A stretch of 64,000 nucleotides of DNA from contig NZ_JADPCH010000003.1 of NCBI RefSeq assembly GCF_015670745.1, positions 40,549-104,548 on the forward strand, given 5' to 3'. How positions within the stretch are numbered: the first letter of the stretch is position 1; each line of letters begins with the position of its first letter. Below are positions 26,721-33,886 of the stretch, piece after piece. A model generated the notes under the pieces. It was not told where the DNA came from. It saw only the letters and a list, made by a program, of their open reading frames with translations, and did no database searches. The position numbers and the translations under genes are program-made. This DNA is from Collinsella aerofaciens (GTDB taxonomy: Bacteria; Actinomycetota; Coriobacteriia; Coriobacteriales; Coriobacteriaceae).

Positions 26721-27866
26721 CTAGAGCACCTCCGTGTAGCTGCCAAAGTAGGTGAAGCTCTCACACACGTCGTCGATCGAATCGAGCAGGTCGTCGAGGG
26801 CCTTGCTGCCAAAGGGACAGTCCAGGTCAAAGTAGAACATAAACTCAAAGTCGCGACCGGGGATGGGGCGGCTCTCGAGCTTGATGAGGTTGATGTTGAG
26901 TGCGTAGAAGCGCTCGAGCACGCGATAGAGGGCGCCCGGCTCGTTGGCCGTGGTGATCATGAGCGAGGTACGGTTGGCACCGGGATAGACGCGTGGCTCG
27001 CGGCTGATGACGACAAAGCGCGTGTAGTTGTTGTCCGAGTCCTGGATGTTGGACTCCAGCACCTCCAGGCCATAGAGTGCCGCGCAGCTGCGCGATGCGA
27101 TGGCGGCAACATCGGTGCGGTCGGAATTGGCGACCATCTCGGCCGACATGGCGGTGTTGGGGTACTTGGTGGCGTGCAGGTCGTGGGACTCGATAAAGCC
27201 CGCACACTGGGCAATGGCTTGGCCGTGGCTGTAGACCTCGCGCACGTCGGCGAGCTTGGTGCCGGGCTTGACGAGCATGTTGTGGTCGATCTTGAGGCGA
27301 AGCGAGCGCACGATGTGGAAGTCGAACTGGGCGAGCAGGTCGTAGACGGCGTTGACCGAGCCGGCGGTGGAGTTCTCGATGGGCAGCACGCCAAACTCGC
27401 AGAAGCCGTCGCGCACAGCGCGCATAACGCCTTCGAAGGTCTCGAAAAACGCGATGTCGGGCACGTCGAAGAGTTTGCACGCGGCGATCTGGCTATAGGC
27501 ACCTTCCACGCCCTGGCAGGCGACGGTTGCCGTCTGAGGGAAGGGCGTGTCAAAGGCTGCAGCCGTGGCGTGGGCCTTTTGCGAGACGGTGATGCCCTTG
27601 AGCTCGTTGATGTAGCGCTGCTGCTCGGCCTTGCTCATGCTCATAAGGAGGCGGAACAGGGTGATGGTCTGCGCCTCGTAGCGCTCGGGCGCGCGGCTGG
27701 CGAGGTTGTTGAGTTTTGAGCGCTCGCGGGCGGGGTCAAAGACGGCCTTGCCCATCTCGATCTTGGATTTGGCGACTTCGGTGGCAATATCCATGCGCTC
27801 GACAAAGCTGTTGAGCAGCGTGGTGTCGATGCCATCGATGGCCTGGCGGATGTCAGCAAGGTCCAT
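26721..27866 (-). CDS. pheA: Chorismate mutase / prephenate dehydratase (P-protein)
   Basis: The start is ATG 27866 (MDLADIRQAIDGID) with GAAAGGGG upstream on the minus strand; 381 residues. Residues 1-~90 are an AroQ-type chorismate mutase (helical, with RMDIATEVAKSK). Residues ~105-280 are prephenate dehydratase: VACQGVEGAYSQIAA, VLPIENSTAGSVNAVYDLL and DRTDVAAIASRSCA. The last ~90 form an ACT domain with TTANEPGALYRVLERF and LIKLESRPI (the Phe-binding ESRP motif), so feedback inhibition by phenylalanine is likely. It makes phenylpyruvate from chorismate. Its upstream region holds the 127-bp inverted-repeat element. Confidence 0.95.
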   Translation of the reverse strand: MDLADIRQAIDGIDTTLLNSFVERMDIATEVAKSKIEMGKAVFDPARERSKLNNLASRAPERYEAQTITLFRLLMSMSKAEQQRYINELKGITVSQKAHATAAAFDTPFPQTATVACQGVEGAYSQIAACKLFDVPDIAFFETFEGVMRAVRDGFCEFGVLPIENSTAGSVNAVYDLLAQFDFHIVRSLRLKIDHNMLVKPGTKLADVREVYSHGQAIAQCAGFIESHDLHATKYPNTAMSAEMVANSDRTDVAAIASRSCAALYGLEVLESNIQDSDNNYTRFVVISREPRVYPGANRTSLMITTANEPGALYRVLERFYALNINLIKLESRPIPGRDFEFMFYFDLDCPFGSKALDDLLDSIDDVCESFTYFGSYTEVL

Positions 27867-27894
27867 AGGGACCCCTTTCGTGAATGGTTGCCTG

Positions 27895-28021
27895 GGGTAG
27901 TTAATTTGGGACGGGGCTTTTTTAGCTACCCTTTGACTGTCGACGAATCGATGGGTGCCAGGGCAAATATTAACTGGCATATGGGGGTAGCTAAAATAGC
28001 CCCGTCCCAAATTAACTACCC
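27895..28021. repeat. Inverted-repeat element (127 bp), copy A
   Basis: Two 37-bp arms (27895-27931 and 27985-28021) are inverted copies with one mismatch. Each arm holds TTTGGGACGGGGC and ends in TAGCTACCC. The centre (~53 bp) is unrelated to copy B. It lies inside the aromatic operon between aroC and pheA and could fold into a very long hairpin in the transcript. Confidence 0.9.
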
Positions 28022-28035
28022 TTGGGGTGGGTGGA

Positions 28036-29133
28036 CTAAAGCTGTCCGGCGTCCTCTAGGAGGGCGTCCCAAATCGCGAGGGCAGCTGCTGCTTCGGCTA
28101 CGGGGACGGCTCGGGTGACGATACAGGGATCGTGACGGCCGTGGACCGAGAGCCCGGCATTTTCCATGGCGTCCATGTCCACGGTCTGCTGCTCGCGGCC
28201 AATGGAGGGCGTCGGCTTTACGGCCATACGCCACATGACGGGCGCGCCGGTCGAAATACCGCCCAGGATGCCGCCGGCGTTGTTGGATTCGACCTCGATC
28301 TTTCCGGTCTCGGCGTCGATGCGATACGGATCGTTGTTCTCGCTGCCGCGCATGGCGGCCACGGCAAAACCCATGCCAAACTCCACGCCCTTTACGGCGG
28401 GAATGCCAAACGCGATTTGCGCGATGCGGTTCTCGATACCGTCGAACATGGGGTCGCCGATGCCCGCGGGAAGCCCGTAAATGCCGCACTCCACGATGCC
28501 GCCGATGCTGTCGAGTTCGTCGCGCGCGGCTAGGATCTCCTCGCGCATGCGGCCGGCTGCGGCGGCGTCAATGCACGGCAGATCGTTCGTAAGGATCGCC
28601 TTGCGGTCGGCCTCGCGATAGACCATATCGTCCATCGGCAGGTCGGAGATGCCGCCGATCTGCGCGACGTGCGCCATGACCTGAATGCCGCGGGCCTCGA
28701 GTGCCTGCAGCGCAATGCCGCCGGCGATGCACAGGGGTGCCGTTAGGCGGCCGGAGAAATGCCCGCCACCAGCGACATCGTGCATGTTGTGATACTTCAC
28801 ACGCGCCGGGTAATCGGCATGTCCCGGACGGGGCTTGCGGCGCAGCTCGGAGTAATCCTTGGAGCGCGTGTTGGTGTTCTCGATAATCGCGGCAATGGGC
28901 GCGCCGGTGGTATGTCCATCGACAACACCGGCGATGATGTGGGCGGCGTCGGCCTCGCGGCGTTTGGTCGCGGTCTCGTCGCGGCCGGGGGCGCGACGGT
29001 CGAGGAAGGCCTGCAGCTTCTCCTGGTCCACAGCGATGCCCGCCGGGATGCCATCGAGCGAGCAGCCGATAGCGGGGGAGTGCGATTGGCCGAAGATGCT
29101 TAAGTGCAATACGTTGCCAAAGGTCGAGGACAT
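28036..29133 (-). CDS. aroC: Chorismate synthase
   Basis: The 365-residue enzyme begins MSSTFGNVLHLSIFGQSHSPAIG, the N-terminal signature with the first conserved His, then RRAPGRDETATKRRE, RPGHADYPARVKYHN and SGRLTAPLCIAGGIA. RGSENNDPYR and SNNAGGILGGISTGAPV match the FMN-binding region, and HGRHDPCIVTRAVPVAEA the C-terminal signature. It converts EPSP to chorismate using reduced FMN. GAGGAAT precedes the start on the minus strand, and only one base separates it from the aroA stop. Confidence 0.96.
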   Translation of the reverse strand: MSSTFGNVLHLSIFGQSHSPAIGCSLDGIPAGIAVDQEKLQAFLDRRAPGRDETATKRREADAAHIIAGVVDGHTTGAPIAAIIENTNTRSKDYSELRRKPRPGHADYPARVKYHNMHDVAGGGHFSGRLTAPLCIAGGIALQALEARGIQVMAHVAQIGGISDLPMDDMVYREADRKAILTNDLPCIDAAAAGRMREEILAARDELDSIGGIVECGIYGLPAGIGDPMFDGIENRIAQIAFGIPAVKGVEFGMGFAVAAMRGSENNDPYRIDAETGKIEVESNNAGGILGGISTGAPVMWRMAVKPTPSIGREQQTVDMDAMENAGLSVHGRHDPCIVTRAVPVAEAAAALAIWDALLEDAGQL

Positions 29134-29134
29134 G

Positions 29135-30454
29135 CTATTCCTCCTCGAGTGTGACCTTGCCGCCCAACAGGCGGTAGTGGTCGAAGAAATCGGGATAGGA
29201 CTTGTTGACGGCCTCGGCGCCGTGGATCACGACCTCGCCGGTGGCACGGCTCGCAGCGATGGCGGCCATCATGGCGATGCGGTGGTCGTTGTGCGAATCG
29301 ACCTCGCCGCCGGTGAAGGCATCGACACCCTTGATGATGAGGTCGTCACCGGCGATGCGCACCTGTGCGCCCAGCGCGGTGAGCTCGCGGGTGGTGGTGA
29401 CCAGACGGTCAGATTCCTTGATGCGCAGGCGCGCACAGTCACGGATGAACGTGCGGCCCTGAGCCAGCGAGGCCACGGCCGAGATAACGGGTACCAGGTC
29501 GGGAATGTCGTGGGCGCTCATCTCAAAGCCGGCGAGCTTGTCGGACTGCACGGTGGCGGCGTTGGTGGAGCGCACGATGCGGGCGCCAAAGCGCGAAAGC
29601 GCGGCAAGCACGTTGCGGTCGCCCTGCGCGGAGCTCAGCGACACGCCCTCCACGGTGATGGGGTCGGTGCCGATGGCGCCAGCGCACAACCAAAAGGCGG
29701 CGTTGGACCAGTCGCCCTCGACGGCCACGCTGCCGGGCGTGCGGTACGAGCCACTGCTCACGCGGAAGTTCGTGACCTCGGGCTGACCGTCCTTGGCGGG
29801 AATGCGCTCGACGTTGACCTCAACGCCAAAGGCCTTCATGGCCTGGATCGATAGGTTGATGTAGGGGCGGCTCTCAATGAGGCCGGTCACCTGCACACAT
29901 GAGGGCTGGGCGAGCAACGGGGCCGCCAGCAGCAGGCCCGAGATATACTGCGAGCTCACGTTGCCCGGCAGCACAAAGGTGCCCGGGCGCATGCGGCCGC
30001 TTGTCTTGAGCGGAAAACCGCCCAGACCCTGCAGGTCGCAGCCGGCGGCGATGATCTCGTCCGAGAGCGGGGACAGCGGGCGGGCGCCCAAGCGTCCCTG
30101 ACCCACAAAAGTTGCTTCTGCGCCCAGCGCGCAGGCGACGGGCAACATAAAGCGGAGCGTGGAGCCGCTTTCGCCGCAGTCAAGCGTTCCGCCGGCAAGT
30201 GCCTTGAGCAGGCCAAACTCAATGCTCTTCATAGTGGGGTGGACCTGGAAGCCGTCCTCGACGGTCTCGATGCGAGCACCCAGGGCCGTAAGGCAGCGCA
30301 CCGTGGCCTCGATGTCGGCGCAGGTGGTGTTGCAGGTGACGCGCGTCTCGCCGTTGGCAAGCGCAGCGCAGATGATGAGGCGATGCGCCATCGACTTGGA
30401 CGCGATCGCGGGAACGGTGCCCTTGAGCGGGGAGGGGGTGATGCGGGCTAGCAT
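29135..30454 (-). CDS. aroA: 3-phosphoshikimate 1-carboxyvinyltransferase (EPSP synthase)
   Basis: The 439-residue protein shows the EPSP synthase motifs: SKSMAHRLIICAAL near the N-terminus, LDCGESGSTLRFMLPVA (PEP site), and the second-half RDCARLRIKESDRL and NDHRIAMMAAI. It condenses shikimate-3-phosphate with PEP. The substrate stretch LPGNVSSQYISGLLLAAP is intact. GAAGGGAGAC precedes the start on the minus strand. Its start overlaps the end of aroB by 7 bases, which supports translational coupling. Confidence 0.95.
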   Translation of the reverse strand: MLARITPSPLKGTVPAIASKSMAHRLIICAALANGETRVTCNTTCADIEATVRCLTALGARIETVEDGFQVHPTMKSIEFGLLKALAGGTLDCGESGSTLRFMLPVACALGAEATFVGQGRLGARPLSPLSDEIIAAGCDLQGLGGFPLKTSGRMRPGTFVLPGNVSSQYISGLLLAAPLLAQPSCVQVTGLIESRPYINLSIQAMKAFGVEVNVERIPAKDGQPEVTNFRVSSGSYRTPGSVAVEGDWSNAAFWLCAGAIGTDPITVEGVSLSSAQGDRNVLAALSRFGARIVRSTNAATVQSDKLAGFEMSAHDIPDLVPVISAVASLAQGRTFIRDCARLRIKESDRLVTTTRELTALGAQVRIAGDDLIIKGVDAFTGGEVDSHNDHRIAMMAAIAASRATGEVVIHGAEAVNKSYPDFFDHYRLLGGKVTLEEE

Positions 30455-31554
30455 GCGGATGCGTCTCCCTTCTGGCCGAGGCCCTCGGCAATGAGTTCGT
30501 GGAAAGTGGAAAGCGGCGTGCGGTCGATGCAGCAGCGGCCAATGCCGTGCGGAATCACCAGGTCGATGGTGTCGCCCGCGCGCTTCTTGTCGTGGAGCGC
30601 CTCGGCAAAGACGGCATCGGCATCTAGGTCGCAGCGGGTCTTGAGGCCATGGCGGGCGCAGAGCTCCTCAATACGACCGGGCAGTGCAGCATCGCAAACG
30701 CCGTGCAGGGCCGCGGCGCGCGTGATAATGCCCATGCCGATCGACACGCAGTTGCCGTGTCCGAGCTCAAAGTGCTCGCAAGCCTCGACGGCGTGTCCGG
30801 CGCTGTGTCCAAAGTTGAGGAGCTTGCGCTGGTTGGTTTCGCGCTCGTCGGCGACGACCACGGCGCGCTTGATGTCGATATTGCGGGCGATGATGAGTGC
30901 TACGCGGGCCACATCGCGGTTGAGCAGCTCCAGCGTGAGCGGGGTCTTCTCCAGCTCGGCGAAAAGCTCCGGGTCGGCGATCACGGCGTGCTTGACGACC
31001 TCGCCGCAGCCGTCGGCGAACTGCTCGGGCGTGAGGGTGGCCAGGCACCCCACGTCGGCGATAACCACGCTCGGCTGCCAAAAGGCGCCGGCCAAGTTCT
31101 TGCCGGCAGCCAGGTCGATGGCGGTCTTGCCGCCCACCGACGAATCCACCATGGCGAGCAGGCTCGTCGGGATCTGCACAAACTTGCAGCCGCGCATGTA
31201 GGTCGCGGCCACAAAGCCCGCCACATCGCCCACGACGCCGCCCCCGAGTGCCACGATCACGTCGGAGCGCGAAAGCTCGTGCTCGGCCACAAACTCCAAA
31301 ATGGCAACATAGGTTTCGGCGCGCTTATGGGCCTCGCCGGCCTCGAAGGTGCAGATGCTCACCTCGTAGCCTGATGCCTCCAGGCTCTGCTTAACGGGCA
31401 TCTGGTAGAGCGGGCCTACGTTGGTGTCCGTCACGATGACGGCCTTGGTGCCGCCGGCAGTGGCGCGCACGAGCGGTCCCGCCTGCTCCAGCAAAAACGT
31501 GCCAACATGCACCTGGTAGGGGCGTGCGGTGTCGATATCGATGGTAATCGCCAT
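30448..31554 (-). CDS. aroB: 3-dehydroquinate synthase
   Basis: The 368-residue protein has VIVTDTNVGPLY, FEAGEAHKRAETYVAIL, the NAD-binding VIVALGGGVVGDVAGFVAAT, QIPTSLLAMVDSSVGGKTAID and the metal ligands in CGEVVKHAVI, LNFGHSAGHAVE and GNCVSIGM. It cyclises DAHP to 3-dehydroquinate, the second pathway step. AAAGGA lies upstream of ATG 31554 on the minus strand. It is third in the operon, after aroF and tyrA. Confidence 0.96.
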   Translation of the reverse strand: MAITIDIDTARPYQVHVGTFLLEQAGPLVRATAGGTKAVIVTDTNVGPLYQMPVKQSLEASGYEVSICTFEAGEAHKRAETYVAILEFVAEHELSRSDVIVALGGGVVGDVAGFVAATYMRGCKFVQIPTSLLAMVDSSVGGKTAIDLAAGKNLAGAFWQPSVVIADVGCLATLTPEQFADGCGEVVKHAVIADPELFAELEKTPLTLELLNRDVARVALIIARNIDIKRAVVVADERETNQRKLLNFGHSAGHAVEACEHFELGHGNCVSIGMGIITRAAALHGVCDAALPGRIEELCARHGLKTRCDLDADAVFAEALHDKKRAGDTIDLVIPHGIGRCCIDRTPLSTFHELIAEGLGQKGDASAC

Positions 31555-31590
31555 AAGCTTCGGTCCTTTCGACCTGGCGTGATAGGTGGT

Positions 31591-32505
31591 CTAGTGGGAG
31601 GCCTCGTCGTCGAGTGCGCGCTTAATGCGGTCGCCCTCGGCAAGGAGATTCTCCAGATAGCGCTGGTCGCGGTTCTTGAGCGCACGGCTGTAGGCGCCAA
31701 GCGACTCGATCAGATGGTCGATCTCGAAGGCGAGCGCGTCGGCGTCGTCGATCATGAGCTCGGACCACATTTGCGGGTTGAGGTGCGCCACGCGGGTGAG
31801 ATCGCGGTAGCTACCGGCCGAAAAGCCGTGGTGGACCTGGGCGGTGGGGCTTTTGACGTAGGCGTTGGATACCACGTGCGCAAGCTGGCTCGTGAAGGCG
31901 ATGACGCGGTCGTGCTCGGCGGCGCTGGTCACGCTGAACTTGCCAAACCCTAAGGGACGCACCATCTCGCGCACCTGGCCCAAGAGCTCCAGCTTAAGGG
32001 CATCGTCTACCGCGGGCGGAACGAGCACGAGCGGTGCGTCCTGGAACAGGTCGGCGCGGGAGTGCGCATAGCCCGAGTACTGCATGCCCGCCATGGGGTG
32101 CGCGCCCACAAAGTAAAAGCCGTGCTCGCGGGCAAGCTCAAAGGCGCGCTCGCACACGATGCCCTTGACGCCCACCGTGTCGATCACCACGGGGCCCATG
32201 ATGGCCTCGGTGTCGGTGGCGTCGGCGAGCGCCTGGGCGTGCGCCTCGAGCCACTCGATGCATGCCTCGGGATAGCAGGCAAGGACGATGATGTCGCATT
32301 CGCCGAGTGTCTTGTCGTTGAGCTCTCCGGCGACAGTGCCCATGCTGGCAGCCGTCATGACATCGTCATCGGGGTCCCAGGCCAGCACTCGGACGCCCGC
32401 CTGCGCATAGCCGCGGGCAAAACTGCCGCCGATGAGGCCAAGGCCGACGATGCCGGCACACTTGGGGCCGCCCTGGTTAACGCGCGCGTTTCTCGCCGTA
32501 CCCAT
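31591..32505 (-). CDS. tyrA: Prephenate dehydrogenase
   Basis: The 304-residue protein opens with a nucleotide-binding IVGLGLIGGSFARGYAQAG, followed by CDIIVLACYP, VIDTVGVKGIVCERAFE, the catalytic His in FVGAHPMAGMQYSGYAHS and VTSAAEHDRVIAFTSQLAHV. This is the TyrA pattern for oxidative decarboxylation of prephenate (or arogenate) on the way to tyrosine. No ACT domain is visible, so feedback control may act at aroF or pheA. Its ATG lies 3 bases from the aroF stop, with GGAG supplied by the aroF end. Confidence 0.93.
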   Translation of the reverse strand: MGTARNARVNQGGPKCAGIVGLGLIGGSFARGYAQAGVRVLAWDPDDDVMTAASMGTVAGELNDKTLGECDIIVLACYPEACIEWLEAHAQALADATDTEAIMGPVVIDTVGVKGIVCERAFELAREHGFYFVGAHPMAGMQYSGYAHSRADLFQDAPLVLVPPAVDDALKLELLGQVREMVRPLGFGKFSVTSAAEHDRVIAFTSQLAHVVSNAYVKSPTAQVHHGFSAGSYRDLTRVAHLNPQMWSELMIDDADALAFEIDHLIESLGAYSRALKNRDQRYLENLLAEGDRIKRALDDEASH

Positions 32506-32508
32506 GGG

Positions 32509-33531
32509 CTACTCCATGGTCTCTTGGCAGACAACCTCGCGGATGGCTCGGATGCGGCGCATGGTGTCGTCGAACTGATCGGGGGTGAGGGCCTGGGCGC
32601 CGTCGGACCAGGCGCGGCTCGGCTCGTCGTGGACCTCGATCTCCAGGCCGTTGGCACCACAGGCGGTCGCGGCGAGCGCCATGGGCTCAACGTAGCGGGT
32701 GTAGCCGGTGGCGTGGCTGGGGTCGGCGACGACGGGCAGGTGCGACAGGTGGTGCAGCACCGGCACGGCGTTGAGGTCGAAGGTATTGCGGGTGCGGGTC
32801 TCGAAGGTGCGGATGCCGCGCTCGCACAGGATGACGTTGTCGTTGCCCTCGCTCATGATGTACTCGGCGGCCATGAGCAGCTCATCGATCGTGCCGGACA
32901 TGCCGCGCTTAAGCAAGACCGGAGTCTTGGTCTTGCCGACCTCTTTGAGCAGAGGGAAGTTCTGGGCGTTGCGGGCGCCGATCTGCATGACGTCGATCTT
33001 CTTGTCCAGGAAGACCTGCACGTCGCGTGGGTCCATGATCTCGGTGACGATCGGCATGTCGAGCTCGGCAGACGCCTCGCACAGCAGGTCGAGGCCGGCA
33101 GGGCCCATGCCCTGGTAGGCGTAGGGGGAGGTGCGGGGCTTGTAGGCACCGCCGCGCAGCATCGTGGCGCCGGCGGCCTTTACGCGACGTGCGATGCGGA
33201 TGAGGTTCTCGCCCTCGACGGAGCAGGGACCGGCGATGACCTGGAACTGGTCGCCGCCGATCTTGACGCCGTGGCCGCAGTCGATGACGGAGTCCTCGGG
33301 GTGGAACTTGCGGTTGGCGCGCTTGAACGGCTCGGAGACGCGCTGCACACGCTCGACGACATCCATGGACTCGAGCAGGAACGGGTCGATCTTGGTCGTA
33401 TCGCCCACCAGGCCGATGATCGTCTCGTTCTCGCCGCGCGAGACATCGGTCTTCAGGCCCTTTTTCTCAATCCAGCTGACGATATGGCCGACGGCCTCGT
33501 CGCTGGCGCTCTGCTTTAAAATTGCAATCAT
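32509..33531 (-). CDS. aroF: 3-deoxy-7-phosphoheptulonate synthase (DAHP synthase, AroF/Thermotoga type)
   Basis: The start ATG 33531 (MIAILKQSASDEAVG) has GAGGTGAGAG upstream on the minus strand; 340 residues. Residues 1-~75 form a ferredoxin-like regulatory domain, as in the type I-beta enzymes with N-terminal feedback domains. The barrel follows: VIAGPCSVEG, LRGGAYKPRTSPYAYQG, MQIGARNAQNF, PVLLKRGMSGT and VADPSHATGY. It condenses PEP with erythrose-4-phosphate, the entry step. It is first in the eight-gene aromatic operon, behind a possible attenuator. Confidence 0.95.
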   Translation of the reverse strand: MIAILKQSASDEAVGHIVSWIEKKGLKTDVSRGENETIIGLVGDTTKIDPFLLESMDVVERVQRVSEPFKRANRKFHPEDSVIDCGHGVKIGGDQFQVIAGPCSVEGENLIRIARRVKAAGATMLRGGAYKPRTSPYAYQGMGPAGLDLLCEASAELDMPIVTEIMDPRDVQVFLDKKIDVMQIGARNAQNFPLLKEVGKTKTPVLLKRGMSGTIDELLMAAEYIMSEGNDNVILCERGIRTFETRTRNTFDLNAVPVLHHLSHLPVVADPSHATGYTRYVEPMALAATACGANGLEIEVHDEPSRAWSDGAQALTPDQFDDTMRRIRAIREVVCQETME

Positions 33532-33564
33532 GGTGTGCCTCTCACCTCGATGGATAATCCTTGC

Positions 33565-33589
33565 AAAAACGGCCCGCATCGCGAGCCGT
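33565..33589 (-). terminator. Terminator-like hairpin in the aroF leader (possible attenuator)
   Basis: Reading the minus strand, ACGGCTCGC (33589-33581) pairs with GCGGGCCGT (33577-33569) around a 3-base loop and is followed by TTTTT, some 35 bases before the aroF start. Further upstream, AACGGCCCGC (33652-33643) can pair perfectly with the same 3' arm as an alternative. No leader peptide or T-box was recognised. Confidence 0.5.
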
Positions 33590-33694
33590 GTATATATGGT
33601 GCATGAGAGTTTATACTATCTGACTCGCTTTTGCCTTCTAAAGCGGGCCGTTGCGCCGCGTCTCCCACGTAATTGCAAAGCTTTTTCTTTTATT

Positions 33695-33724
33695 TTGATA
33701 GCCCGTGGTGCACTTGGGTATAAT
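33695..33724 (+). promoter_or_regulatory. Promoter of tRNA-Arg(CCG)
   Basis: TTGATA (33695-33700) and a perfect TATAAT (33719-33724) are 18 bases apart, and the tRNA begins 11 bases downstream. Confidence 0.85.
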
Positions 33725-33734
33725 GCCAAACGTT

Positions 33735-33811
33735 GCCCTATTAGCTCAGGGGATTAGAGCGTCTGCCTCCGGAGCAGAAGGCCGTTGGTTCGAATCCAAC
33801 ATGGGGCACCA
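33735..33811 (+). tRNA. tRNA-Arg (anticodon CCG)
   Basis: Acceptor GCCCTAT (33735-33741) pairs with ATGGGGC (33801-33807, one wobble). The anticodon stem TCTGC/GCAGA encloses CTCCGGA, giving CCG. The T-loop GGTTCGAAT and an encoded CCA (33809-33811) are present. Confidence 0.95.
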
Positions 33812-33822
33812 TCGAACGTAAG

Positions 33823-33857
33823 ACCGTCCGAACCTCGCATGGTCCGGGCGGTTTTCT
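33823..33857 (+). terminator. Terminator after tRNA-Arg(CCG)
   Basis: ACCGTCCGAACC (33823-33834) pairs imperfectly (wobble and one mismatch) with GGTCCGGGCGGT (33841-33852), followed by TTTCTT. Confidence 0.65.
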
Positions 33858-33886
33858 TATACCGACGCGACGTGATGGGACGTGGT

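Noticed and set aside
33785-33886. Upstream start for the P-type ATPase at 33785
   Set aside because: It lies inside tRNA-Arg(CCG) and its terminator. The added residues are not family-like.
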